Shown in pieces: positions 7,438 through 18,393 of a DNA stretch of 64,000 bases; within the stretch, counting starts at the first letter, position 1; each line of letters begins with the position of its first letter. The DNA is taken from contig NZ_VRLV01000015.1 of NCBI RefSeq assembly GCF_009760925.1, positions 232,302 through 296,301 of the forward strand, given 5' to 3'. The stretch comes from Nonomuraea typhae (GTDB lineage: Bacteria > Actinomycetota > Actinomycetes > Streptosporangiales > Streptosporangiaceae). The translations under genes and the position numbers were made by a program. The notes below the pieces were generated by a model, which was not told the origin of the DNA, did not search any database, and was given only the letters and a program-made list of their open reading frames with translations.

Positions 7438-8244
7438 ATGTACGTCATGAGCGAAACCGCGCCACGCGGTATCAACCCCGCGATCCCCCACTCGGCCCGG
7501 GTCTACGACTACTGGCTCGGCGGCAAGGACAACTTCGCCGCCGACCGCGACGTGGCCGAGCAGACGATGGCGGCCGTGCCCGGCATCCGGGAGAGCGCGC
7601 GGGACAACCGGGCCTTCCTCGGCCGGGCCGTACAGTTCTTGATCGACCAGGGTGTCCGGCAGTTCCTCGACCTGGGCACCGGCATTCCCACCCAGGGCAA
7701 CACCCACGAGGTCGCGCAGGCGGCGGCGCCCGAGGCGCGCGTGGTGTACGTGGACAACGACCCGATCGTGATGACGCATGCCAGGGCGCTGCTGACCAGC
7801 ACGCCGGAGGGCCTCACGCGCTACATCGAGGCCGACATCCGCCGCCCCCGCGACATCCTCGACCATCCGGACACCCGAGCGACGCTGGACTTCAGCCGGC
7901 CGATCGGGCTGATGATGGTCGCGATCCTCATGCATGTCCCCGACGAGGACGACCCGGCCGCGCTCGTCCGGGCCTTCGCCGGCGCGCTGCCGCCCGGCAG
8001 CTTCCTGGTGCTGAGCCACCTGACGCTCGACTTCCTGCCCGAGGAGCACGCGCGCCGCTACCTGGCCGCCACCAAGGACCAGGCCATGCGGCGCACCCCG
8101 CGCGGCGGGAGGGAGGTCGCCGCCTACTTCGACGGGTTCGAGCTGGTCGAGCCGGGGCTGGTGGACGCGCCGCACTGGCGGGACGAGCCGCTGTTCGACG
8201 ACCCGCCGGCCTGGATGTACGCCGGCGTCGGCCGCAAGGCGTGA
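7438..8244 (+). CDS. DUF574/Methyltransf_19 SAM-dependent methyltransferase-like protein
   Basis: This 268-residue protein has all the hallmarks of the actinobacterial Methyltransf_19 family: PHSARVYDYWLGGKDNFAADR near the start, FLDLGTGIPTQGNTHEVAQ as the SAM loop, VVYVDNDPIVMTHARALL, and a C-terminal FDGFELVEPGLV. Its substrate is not known. ATG 7438 and ATG 7447 (MSETAPRG) are both possible; neither has a good ribosome site. A second member of the same family is at 33872-34672 in this window. It lies alone between a pseudogene and the LPMO. Confidence 0.85.
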   Translation: MYVMSETAPRGINPAIPHSARVYDYWLGGKDNFAADRDVAEQTMAAVPGIRESARDNRAFLGRAVQFLIDQGVRQFLDLGTGIPTQGNTHEVAQAAAPEARVVYVDNDPIVMTHARALLTSTPEGLTRYIEADIRRPRDILDHPDTRATLDFSRPIGLMMVAILMHVPDEDDPAALVRAFAGALPPGSFLVLSHLTLDFLPEEHARRYLAATKDQAMRRTPRGGREVAAYFDGFELVEPGLVDAPHWRDEPLFDDPPAWMYAGVGRKA

Positions 8245-8271
8245 ACAGGCCATCCGATCGCGGTATAACTG

Positions 8272-8288
8272 TTAGGAAACTTTCCTTT
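8272..8288. promoter_or_regulatory. TTAGGAAA-C-TTTCCTTT palindrome upstream of the LPMO gene
   Basis: TTAGGAAA (8272-8279), one C, then TTTCCTTT (8281-8288) forms a near-perfect inverted repeat 57 bases before the LPMO ATG, within an AT-rich promoter island (8289-8306). It matches the perfect copy at 111-129 in 14 of 17 positions. It does not resemble the DasR site, so a different chitin/cellulose regulator, perhaps of the ROK family, is suspected. Confidence 0.55.
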
Positions 8289-8345
8289 ATATAAAATTTC
8301 GTATAGGAAGGAGTCAACCCACCGCTACCGCAAAGGACGCGTGAC

Positions 8346-9089
8346 ATGCGAAGGTTGATCACCTTCTTAGCCATGGCGATCGTTGCCGCGACCACCGTCG
8401 TGGTCAACGCCTCGCCCGCCTCCGCGCACGGTTTCATCACCAGCCCGCCGAGCCGTCAGGCCAACTGCTTCGAGGGCCGGGTCCCCAACTGCGGCCAGAT
8501 CGTCTGGGAGCCGCAGAGCGTCGAAGGGCCCAAGGGCCAGCGCAACTGCCACGCCGGCGACGCCCGCTGGGCCCCGCTCAGCGACGACTCCAAGCCGTGG
8601 CCGGCCGCCACCGTCGGCAGCACGGTGAGCTTCAAGTGGTACATCCCCGTCCCCCACTCGACCAGCACCTGGGAGTACTACGTCGGCAGCGAGCGCGTCG
8701 CGGTGTTCAACGACCGCGGCAGAGTGCCGCCGTCCTCGCTCACCCACTCCGTGAACCTCGGCAACCGGACCGGCCGCATCAAGCTGCTGGCCATCTGGAA
8801 CATCGCCGACACCGAGATGGCGTTCTACAACTGCGTCGACCTCCAGATCGGCTCCGGCCCGGGAGAACCCACCCCGACGCCGACCCCGACCCCCACCCCG
8901 ACGCCCACACCGACCCCGACGCCCACACCCACGCCCACCGGCCCCGTCGCCACCTGGGCCGCGGGAACCGCCTACACGCCCGGCGTGAAGGCGATCTACA
9001 ACGGAGCCACCTACCAGTGCCTCCAGGCGCACACGGCGATCCCCGGCTGGGAACCGCCGAACGTCCCCGCCCTGTGGAAGCGGGCCTGA
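8346..9089 (+). CDS. Secreted AA10 lytic polysaccharide monooxygenase with CBM5/12 chitin-binding domain
   Basis: This 247-residue copper enzyme oxidatively cleaves chitin or cellulose. A Sec signal peptide ends in ASPASA, so mature residue 1 is His28 (HGFITSPPSRQ), the first ligand of the histidine brace. The second is His104 in VPHSTSTWEYYV, and the axial Phe is in AFYNCVDL. Residues about 176-198 are a Pro-Thr repeat linker, followed by a CBM5/12 module (TWAAGTAYTPGVKAIYNG…YQCLQAHTAIPGWEPP) with its surface Trp residues. The chitin preference is inferred from the CBM. The operator-like palindrome upstream indicates substrate-controlled expression. Confidence 0.93.
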   Translation: MRRLITFLAMAIVAATTVVVNASPASAHGFITSPPSRQANCFEGRVPNCGQIVWEPQSVEGPKGQRNCHAGDARWAPLSDDSKPWPAATVGSTVSFKWYIPVPHSTSTWEYYVGSERVAVFNDRGRVPPSSLTHSVNLGNRTGRIKLLAIWNIADTEMAFYNCVDLQIGSGPGEPTPTPTPTPTPTPTPTPTPTPTPTGPVATWAAGTAYTPGVKAIYNGATYQCLQAHTAIPGWEPPNVPALWKRA

Positions 9090-9099
9090 CCCGAGCTCG

Positions 9100-9173
9100 G
9101 TCCGGCGGGCCGGAACCCGCCGGACCGCACCGCGGTCCTGCCGGCCCGCTGCGGCGGAGAGGCGGGCCGGCAG
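9100..9173. terminator. Two stem-loops between convergent LPMO and M4 protease genes
   Basis: First hairpin: arms GTCCGGCGGG (9100-9109) and CCCGCCGGAC (9116-9125), loop of six. Second: arms CTGCCGGCCCGC (9138-9149) and GCGGGCCGGCAG (9162-9173). Neither has a U-run, as is usual in high-G+C actinomycetes. Their place just past two converging stops supports bidirectional termination. Confidence 0.65.
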
Positions 9174-9185
9174 GGGGTCACCGGG

Positions 9186-11606
9186 TCAGGATCGCGTGAT
9201 GCGCACGTCGTCCACCCCGGCCTCGATCAGGCTGGCCGTACTCGCGTCGGCCGTTTCGATCAGCAGCCGGACGGTCTGACCGCCGAAGGAGGTCAGGTTG
9301 ATCGTGGCCGGCTGCCACGCACCGGCCCGGTTGGCTGCCGAGCCCAGCTGCTGCAGCACCACGGTGCTGGTCGTGCCGGACACGACGCGGACCCGGAAGA
9401 AGTCGGCGCTGGAGGCGTTGTTCAGGTGCGCCAGGTACCACGACAGGTTCAGGGTGAGCGTAGCCGTGGGCAGGGCGATCTCCGGGGAGCGGATGGTCGT
9501 GACGCCGCCGTCGACGTCATGCGTGCCCGCGCCGCCGGCGCCGGCCAGCCGCCCGGTCACCAGGTCGTTGGTGCCGCTGACGGTGGTGCCCAGTTGCAGC
9601 GTGACACCGGAAGTCGTCTGCTCGGGGTCGCCGCGTTCCCACGCGCCGGTCGTGGCGGTGTCGGTGCCCGAGGCGTTGGCCGTCCAGCCCTGGGCGGTCT
9701 CGAACGTGTCGTTGAAGACCACGTTGCTCACCGTGCCGACGTTGAGGGTGAAGGTGGCGGTACGGGTCACGGAGGTGCCCGTGCCAGTGACGATGATGGA
9801 GTACGTCCCGTTGGCGGTGGCGGCCCCGACCGAGATCGTCATCGTCGAGGAGGCGCCCGAGGGCACCGTGGCCGGGGAGAACGTCACCGAGACGCCGGCC
9901 GGCGCGCCGGCCGCGCTGAAGGTCACGTTCTGGCCGGGCGGCGTGATGGTCGTCGTGCTGACGGTGCTCGTCGTCTGCTGACCCGGCTCGACGTTGGCCG
10001 AGGTCGGGTTCAGCGCCATCGCCCAGTCCGGGCCGGCGGTGCACGAGGTGGGCTCGCCCGCCGCGGCCGGCACGCTGACGGCCAGCCAGGCGGCCTTGGT
10101 CGCGTTGAACTCGGCGCAGGAGCCCGGGAACATCTGGATGGCCGCTTCCAGCGACGCCTTGCGGGCCAGCGAGTGGGTCCACGTCGCGGTCTTGCGCAGC
10201 AGCGTGCCCATGAAGATCTGGCCGGCCTTGCGCGGGCCGATCCCGACCAGGGTGGTGCTGTTGCAGGTCGGGCTGACGGGCTGGCCGTTCGTCGGGTTGG
10301 TGCCCTCCGCCAGCAGGTAGAACCAGTGGTTCTGCACCCCGGCGGCCGCGTGGACCTCCATGTTCGGCACGGAGGCGGAGAAGCAGTTGGGGTTGCCGGA
10401 GATCAGCGACGGCTGGTGCATGTAGCGGATGGGACCGTTGCCGACCAGGTTGACCTCTTCGCCGACGCTGTAGTCGGGCGGGTCGAGGTTCGGCGGCTCG
10501 TTGGCGAACCACTCGGTGAGGGCGCCGAAGATGTCGCCGGTGGACTCGTTCAGCCCGCCCTTCTCGTTGCTGCCGGTCGAGCCGCCGGGCGTGGTCTGGA
10601 AGATGGCGTGGCCGTACTCGTGCGCCACGACGTCCATCGGCGTGGCCTGGCGCTGGTTGTCCTGCGAGTGGCCGAAGTTGGTGTAGCTGCCGTTCCAGAA
10701 GGCGTTGACCTGGTTCAGGCCGACGCGGGCGGGGAAGCCGCCGCCGCTGCCGTTGATGCCGTTGCGGCCCAGCCAGTCGCGGAGCATGTCCCATTCCTTG
10801 CCGGCGGCGAACAGCGCGTCGACGCAGGCGGTCTCCAGGTTGGTGCCCGAGCCGTTGCCCCAGGTGTCGTCGGTGCCGGTGAATGTCTGGCCGTCCTGGC
10901 CGCCGCACCTGATGCCGGTGCGGACCGGGTCGGCCATGGAGAAGCTGGAGCCCGAGCCGGAGGTGCCGATGGTGACCGGGTTGCCGTTGTAGAAGCTGTT
11001 GCCGGTGCCCTTCATGACCTCGTCGGACTTCTCGGCGACCGCGCCGGTGAGGGCGTCCACGAGAACGTGCAGCCGGGTCTCGAGGCCGTCCTTGTCCGTG
11101 CCCGTGACCAGCACCTTGTAGGCCAGCCGGCCGGTCCCTTCCGCGATCACGCTGAGCTGCGGCGCCGAGACGGAGGACACCTCGGGCACCAGGGCGCGGG
11201 CGGTCTGCGCGGCCTGGTCGGCGGTGACGGCGGGCTTGGTGGCGACGTTCAGCGTGGCGGTCTGGGCGATGGAGGTGCTTAGGACGCCGCCGGTGGCGTT
11301 GGTGACGACCACGAAGTCTCCGCCCACGACCGGGAGGCCGGCGTGGGTGCGGCTGTAGGAGACGTAGTTCAGGCCACCGAGGCCGCCGGTCACGCTCTGG
11401 CGGACGAAGGCGTCCTTGGGCGAGTTGTGCAGAGCTGCGGGGTCGGACTCCACGAGCCGGTCCGCCGATTGGGCGGCCGCGGTGGCGGGGTCCGGGGGCG
11501 CGGCGGCGGACCGGACGGTCTGCCCGGCGGCGGCTGTCGCGCCGGTCATCGCGACGAGGATGCTGGTAGCGCCCGCGACGAGCGTTAACGCGGCTTTGCG
11601 TTTCAC
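9186..11606 (-). CDS. Secreted M4 (thermolysin-like) metalloprotease
   Basis: This 806-residue pre-pro-protease has a signal peptide to about residue 28. An FTP/PepSY propeptide follows (HAGLPVVGGDFVVV, then KVLVTG). The M4 catalytic domain has the zinc motif VVAHEYGHAIFQ near residue 328, the third ligand Glu in GGLNESTGDIFGAL about 351, and the catalytic His in HAAAGVQNHWFYLLAEG. Beyond about residue 520 come an Ig-like beta domain (QNVTFSAAGAPAGVSVTFSP) and a C-terminal jelly-roll beginning FNDTFETAQGWT. Both may aid substrate or wall binding. The start is GTG 11606 with AAGGAG seven bases upstream. It shares an upstream motif with the subtilase at 12303-15911. Confidence 0.9.
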   Translation of the reverse strand: MKRKAALTLVAGATSILVAMTGATAAAGQTVRSAAAPPDPATAAAQSADRLVESDPAALHNSPKDAFVRQSVTGGLGGLNYVSYSRTHAGLPVVGGDFVVVTNATGGVLSTSIAQTATLNVATKPAVTADQAAQTARALVPEVSSVSAPQLSVIAEGTGRLAYKVLVTGTDKDGLETRLHVLVDALTGAVAEKSDEVMKGTGNSFYNGNPVTIGTSGSGSSFSMADPVRTGIRCGGQDGQTFTGTDDTWGNGSGTNLETACVDALFAAGKEWDMLRDWLGRNGINGSGGGFPARVGLNQVNAFWNGSYTNFGHSQDNQRQATPMDVVAHEYGHAIFQTTPGGSTGSNEKGGLNESTGDIFGALTEWFANEPPNLDPPDYSVGEEVNLVGNGPIRYMHQPSLISGNPNCFSASVPNMEVHAAAGVQNHWFYLLAEGTNPTNGQPVSPTCNSTTLVGIGPRKAGQIFMGTLLRKTATWTHSLARKASLEAAIQMFPGSCAEFNATKAAWLAVSVPAAAGEPTSCTAGPDWAMALNPTSANVEPGQQTTSTVSTTTITPPGQNVTFSAAGAPAGVSVTFSPATVPSGASSTMTISVGAATANGTYSIIVTGTGTSVTRTATFTLNVGTVSNVVFNDTFETAQGWTANASGTDTATTGAWERGDPEQTTSGVTLQLGTTVSGTNDLVTGRLAGAGGAGTHDVDGGVTTIRSPEIALPTATLTLNLSWYLAHLNNASSADFFRVRVVSGTTSTVVLQQLGSAANRAGAWQPATINLTSFGGQTVRLLIETADASTASLIEAGVDDVRITRS

Positions 11607-11755
11607 GCGGTGCTCCTTCTGGGGGGCGGGCGGCCGCGCTGGGGGTCACGACCGCCAGGGAGATAGGGGGTGCGAGATCTCCCCAGGGATCTCGGGTGGC
11701 GCGCGCCGCGTTTTCCTCAGGTGAGGGACGGCGTTCCTGTATTGGATGCGAGCGT

Positions 11756-11784
11756 CATTTGTCGGTCAACATGTCAGTAAATAG
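11756..11784 (-). promoter_or_regulatory. Protease-associated upstream motif, copy 1
   Basis: The minus strand reads CTATTTACTGACATGTTGAC followed by CGACAAATG. The same elements (ATTTAC, GACATGT, GA, AAATG) in the same order occur upstream of the S8 protease at 15990-16014. The plus strand has CATTT and GTAAAT flanking ACATGTC. A shared regulator of extracellular proteolysis is inferred; I do not recognise the motif. Confidence 0.45.
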
Positions 11785-11878
11785 TTAGAAATTCACAGAC
11801 AAGGCAGGTCGCCGGCGACGCCGCTCCTGACAGGGGTCTTGACAGCCCTGGACTTGCTGCTCACTGTGTAAATCGTGG

Positions 11879-11892
11879 TGTAAGCGCTTTCA
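11879..11892. promoter_or_regulatory. LacI-family-type operator TGTAAGCGCTTTCA
   Basis: This 14-base site has the central palindrome AAGCGCTT and TG/CA ends that define CcpA/LacI-family operators. It lies 33 bases before the GTG start of the small ORF at 11925. It is the only such site I saw in this intergenic region. The regulator is not encoded nearby. Confidence 0.5.
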
Positions 11893-11924
11893 GTCCGTCA
11901 GCCTCCCCTGGAAGGGAGACCCCG

Positions 11925-12248
11925 GTGACACGCTTACAGCCTCTCCCCGGCAAGGGCGGCGGCCGGTACGCCACCGAGTGGATCGAACACCCGGGCGGCG
12001 CCTGCACGACCCGCACCGTGATGGAGGAGGGTGCCATCCGGTGCGCGGACGTCGTGCCCCCGAACTGCCGGACGGTGGACGACCGCCGGCGCTTCCACCT
12101 CTACCGCGACGTTCCCGGCTCGAACCCGACCGGCGTCCCGATCAAGAGTACCGGCTCCATGGCCGGCCGGTCCGTGGTCGCCGGCAACCTGGTGCTGCGG
12201 CAGTACGGCGTGGGCATGGGCGCCTACCTCCTGGAACGGCTCGGGTGA
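11925..12248 (+). CDS. Small protein of unknown function (107 aa)
   Basis: GTG start with GAAGGGAG eight bases upstream. The 107 residues show no signal peptide or membrane segment and two Cys (ACTTRT, IRCADV) with a third in NCRTVDD. I do not recognise a domain. The second half (DDRRRFHLYRDVPGS… VVAGNLVLRQYGVGMGAYLLERLG) looks like a small beta-rich fold. It lies between two secreted protease genes on the opposite strand, preceded by a LacI-type operator and followed by a strong hairpin, so it is an independent transcription unit. Confidence 0.6.
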   Translation: MTRLQPLPGKGGGRYATEWIEHPGGACTTRTVMEEGAIRCADVVPPNCRTVDDRRRFHLYRDVPGSNPTGVPIKSTGSMAGRSVVAGNLVLRQYGVGMGAYLLERLG

Positions 12249-12254
12249 GGAGCA

Positions 12255-12289
12255 CGGTCTCCGGCCCGCGAGGGACGGGCCGGAGACCG
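12255..12289. terminator. Strong hairpin terminator between convergent genes
   Basis: Fourteen-base perfect arms, CGGTCTCCGGCCCG (12255-12268) and CGGGCCGGAGACCG (12276-12289), with a seven-base loop. It lies seven bases past the stop of the small ORF and 14 bases before the subtilase 3' end, so it probably stops both. Confidence 0.8.
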
Positions 12290-12302
12290 CGGCAGCGATC
12301 CG

Positions 12303-15911
<3,609 letters not shown>

Positions 15912-15922
15912 CGGGTGCCTTT

Positions 15923-15946
15923 CGAGATCATCTTATGGGGATCTCG
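15923..15946. promoter_or_regulatory. Inverted repeat just upstream of the subtilase start
   Basis: Arms CGAGATC (15923-15929) and GATCTCG (15940-15946) with a ten-base spacer lie 12 bases from the ATG, overlapping the probable leader. It could be an operator or an mRNA hairpin near the ribosome site. No further evidence. Confidence 0.3.
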
Positions 15947-15989
15947 AGTTTTCAGAACGACCGATTACCACATCAAGCGCTCAGGCTGA

Positions 15990-16014
15990 CATTTCTCGAC
16001 ATGTCTGGTAAATG
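15990..16014 (-). promoter_or_regulatory. Protease-associated upstream motif, copy 2
   Basis: The minus strand reads CATTTACCAGACATGTCGAG then AAATG. The site is an interrupted palindrome (CATTT…GACATGTC…AAATG) centred on ACATGT. It shares ATTTAC, GACATGT, GA and AAATG with the site at 11756-11784 before the M4 protease, differing by small spacer changes. Confidence 0.45.
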
Positions 16015-16037
16015 CCACAGTCGGCGCTTGACTGCGG

Positions 16038-16601
16038 TCATGTCCCCAGCGCGCACCGGATCAGGGTATCGGCCGCCGCGCGGGCCTGCGCCGCGGTGTC
16101 CGGGTCGCCGGTGATGGCCGCCGTGGTCTGGGCGCCCTCGGCGAGGAGGGCGAGTTGCGGGGCGAGGTAGGCCGGACCGCCCGCCGCGCGGACGAGCTCG
16201 GCGACGTGACGCTGGAAGGACGTCTTCTGCGCCCGGACGGCCTCGGCGACGCCGGCGTTGCCCCCTGCCAGCTCGCCGAAGAAGTTGATGAACGCGCACC
16301 CGCGGAAGCTGTCCTCGCGGAACCACTCGGCCAGGAAGTCGAAGACGGCCAGCACCTTGCCACGCGGCGTCCGGGCGGCGGCCACGGCGGCGCCGATGCC
16401 GAGGTTCCACTGGTTCGTCCGGTGCCGGAGCACGGCCAGGACCAGGTCGTCCTTGGCGGGGAACAGCGCGTAGATGCGCTTCAGCGACACGCCCGCCGCG
16501 GTCCGGACGGCGTCCATGCCGACCGCCTGGACACCACGGGCGTAGAACAGCCGGTCGGCGGCGTCCACGACCCGTTCGCGCGCCGTCTCCTCGTCGATCA
16601 T
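16038..16601 (-). CDS. TetR-family repressor
   Basis: This 187-residue protein has a TetR HTH at the N-terminus (RERVVDAADRLFYARGVQAVGMDAVRTAAGVSLKRIYALFPAKDDLV) and a helical C-terminal domain (DFLAEWFREDSFRGCAFINFFGELA) of the TetR_C subtype found near small oxidoreductases and hydrolases. It is divergent from the alpha/beta hydrolase at 16694. Two palindromes in the 92-base gap are its likely operators, so autoregulation and repression of the hydrolase are expected. Confidence 0.88.
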   Translation of the reverse strand: MIDEETARERVVDAADRLFYARGVQAVGMDAVRTAAGVSLKRIYALFPAKDDLVLAVLRHRTNQWNLGIGAAVAAARTPRGKVLAVFDFLAEWFREDSFRGCAFINFFGELAGGNAGVAEAVRAQKTSFQRHVAELVRAAGGPAYLAPQLALLAEGAQTTAAITGDPDTAAQARAAADTLIRCALGT

Positions 16602-16618
16602 GCGTGCTCCAGTTGCGC

Positions 16619-16675
16619 GGAGAACAATCGTTCTCTACTGTAGGACACCTCGGCGGAGAACGCTCGTTCTCCGCC
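16619..16675. promoter_or_regulatory. Paired TetR operators (GAGAAC-N4-GTTCTC)
   Basis: Site 1 is GAGAAC AATC GTTCTC (16620-16635). Site 2 is GAGAAC GCTC GTTCTC (16656-16671), extended to 12-base arms by GGCG…CGCC (16652-16675 in total). Their centres are 36 bases apart. Both lie between the divergent TetR gene and hydrolase gene, and site 1 abuts the TetR leader. Confidence 0.75.
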
Positions 16676-16693
16676 CAAAGGGAGGGAAATCTG

Positions 16694-17536
16694 ATGGGCC
16701 ACATCACCGTCGGCGCCGAAAACAGCACCGCCGTCGAGCTCTACTACGAAGACCAGGGATCCGGTCAGCCGGTCGTCCTCATCCACGGCTACCCGCTCAA
16801 CGGGCACAGCTGGGAGCGCCAGACGCGCGAACTCCTCGCCGCCGGCTACCGGGTCGTCACCTACGACCGCCGCGGCTTCGGCCAGTCCAGCAAGGTCGCC
16901 GGCGGATACGACTACGACACCTTCGCCGCCGACCTGAACACGCTCCTGGAGACGCTGGACCTGCGCGAGGTCATCCTCGTCGGCTTCTCCATGGGCACCG
17001 GCGAACTCGCCCGCTACGTCAAGAACCACGGCCACGAGCGCGTCGCCAAGCTCGCCTTCCTGGCCTCGCTCGAGCCGTTCCTGGTGGCGGCCGACGACAA
17101 CCCCACGGGAGTGCCCCAGGCGGTCTTCGACGGCATCGCCGCCACGGCCAAGGCCGACCGCTACGCCTGGTTCACCCAGTTCTACAAGGACTTCTACAAC
17201 CTGGACGAGAACCTCGGCACCCGCATCAGCCAGGAGGTCGTCACCGCCAACTGGAACACCGCCACCACCTCCGCCCCGGTCGCCGCCTACGCGGTGGTGC
17301 CCGCGTGGATCGAGGACTTCCGCGAGGACGTCGAGGCCGTGCGCGCGGCCGGCAAGCCGGCCCTGATCCTGCACGGGACCCGGGACAACATCCTCCCGAT
17401 CGACGCCACCGGGCGCCCCTTCCACAAGGCGTTCCCCGAGGCGGACTACGTCGAGGTCGACGGCGCCCCGCACGGCCTCCTGTGGACCCACGCCGCCGAG
17501 GTCAACGAGGCCCTGCTGGCCTTCGCCGCCAAGTAA
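16694..17536 (+). CDS. Alpha/beta hydrolase (non-haem chloroperoxidase-like esterase)
   Basis: This 280-residue alpha/beta hydrolase has the oxyanion segment VVLIHGYPLNGHSWERQ, the YDRRGFGQSSK strand typical of bacterial perhydrolases (chloroperoxidases), nucleophile Ser in VGFSMGTGELARYV, Asp in HGTRDNILPID and His in DGAPHGLLW. It would hydrolyse small esters and may make peracids. ATG 16694 has AAAGGGAGG nine bases upstream. The longer open frame from 16604 crosses both TetR operators and is discarded. Expression is probably induced when the divergent TetR releases. Confidence 0.88.
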   Translation: MGHITVGAENSTAVELYYEDQGSGQPVVLIHGYPLNGHSWERQTRELLAAGYRVVTYDRRGFGQSSKVAGGYDYDTFAADLNTLLETLDLREVILVGFSMGTGELARYVKNHGHERVAKLAFLASLEPFLVAADDNPTGVPQAVFDGIAATAKADRYAWFTQFYKDFYNLDENLGTRISQEVVTANWNTATTSAPVAAYAVVPAWIEDFREDVEAVRAAGKPALILHGTRDNILPIDATGRPFHKAFPEADYVEVDGAPHGLLWTHAAEVNEALLAFAAK

Positions 17537-17542
17537 CCGCCC

Positions 17543-17575
17543 GCTCCGCCCCGCCGTACTCCGCCGGGGCGGAGC
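17543..17575 (+). terminator. Hairpin after the hydrolase gene
   Basis: Arms GCTCCGCCCCG (17543-17553) and CGGGGCGGAGC (17565-17575) with an 11-base loop, followed by CCTTATCCTT. It lies six bases past the hydrolase stop. Confidence 0.7.
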
Positions 17576-17619
17576 CCTTATCCTTAGGCCGTAAAGAGAT
17601 CTTGGCGTGAGGAGTGCCG

Positions 17620-18393
17620 GTGACCGTCTACGCGGGCCAGGGCGATGCCCGGCGGACCATGGCGGTGCTCTGGGGCACCGAGACCCCCAAGGAGACGCGG
17701 CCGGGGCCGAAACCGGGGCTCAGCGTCGAGGTCATCGTGGCCGCGGGGATCGAGGTGGCCGACGCCGAGGGGATGGCGGCGCTGTCCATGCGGGCCGTCG
17801 GCGAGCGGCTCGGGCGCACGGCCATGGCGCTGTACACCTACGTGCCGGGCAAGACGGAGCTGCTCGATCTCATGGTGGACCGGGTGATGGCCGAGGTGCC
17901 CGCGACCTACCCGCGCACGGACGGGTGGCGGGCGGCGGTGACGGCCTGGGCGCACGACCTGCGCGCCTTCTACCTGCGCCATCCCTGGGTGCTGCAGGTG
18001 TCGCAGGCCAGGCCGGTGCTCGGGCCCAACGAGTTCGCCGTCGTCGAGACCCTCACCGCGCTCCTGCGCGAGACCGGGCTGCCGGCGGCCAGGCTGCGCG
18101 GCGTCGTGGCCGCGCTCATGGACGTGGTGCGCGGCGCGGCCAGGACCGTCGCCGAGTCGCGCCGGGCCCCGGCGGAGACCGGCGTCACCGACCAGGAGTG
18201 GTGGGCGGCACGCTCGGCGCTGATGCGGGAGATCGCGCCGGACTTCGCCGGCCGCTTCCCCGCGGTGACCTGGCTGGAGCGTGGCGACGCCGTACCCGAT
18301 GACGGCAGCGGCACCCCCTACCTCGAGCAGGTGGCGCAGCGGGCGTTCGCGGAGGGGCTCGGCACGCTGCTGGACGGCATCACAGCCCGGTGA
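17620..18393 (+). CDS. TetR-family regulator with TetR_C (tetracycline-repressor-like) domain
   Basis: This 257-residue protein is longer than most TetR members. About 35 residues precede the HTH (SVEVIVAAGIEVADAEGMAALSMRAVGERLGRTAMALYTYVPGKTELLDLMVD). The C-terminal part (WRAAVTAWAHDLRAFYLRHPWVLQ… GVTDQEWW) is the TetR_C subtype (Mg-tetracycline repressor-like) often found beside efflux genes. GTG 17620 with GGAG six bases upstream is preferred to GTG 17614. No obvious target gene adjoins it. Its 3' end overlaps the converging AlkB gene by 14 bases. Confidence 0.83.
   Translation: MTVYAGQGDARRTMAVLWGTETPKETRPGPKPGLSVEVIVAAGIEVADAEGMAALSMRAVGERLGRTAMALYTYVPGKTELLDLMVDRVMAEVPATYPRTDGWRAAVTAWAHDLRAFYLRHPWVLQVSQARPVLGPNEFAVVETLTALLRETGLPAARLRGVVAALMDVVRGAARTVAESRRAPAETGVTDQEWWAARSALMREIAPDFAGRFPAVTWLERGDAVPDDGSGTPYLEQVAQRAFAEGLGTLLDGITAR

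Larger units (their letters stand above)
11607..11924. other. 318-base divergent intergenic region (protease and small ORF)
   Basis: This is the promoter region of the M4 protease (leftward) and the small ORF at 11925 (rightward). It holds the protease-associated motif at 11756-11784, an AT-rich patch (11771-11798), a TTGACA at 11839-11844 on the plus strand without a convincing -10, and a LacI-type operator at 11879-11892. No coding remnant was recognised. Confidence 0.5.

Noticed and set aside
8272..8288. DasR (GlcNAc) operator before the LPMO
   Set aside because: The palindrome does not match the ACTGGTCTAGACCAGT-like DasR site; a different regulator is more likely.
8870..8940. Tandem Pro-Thr codon repeats
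   Set aside because: They encode the flexible linker between LPMO and CBM, common in secreted hydrolases, not a separate repeat element.
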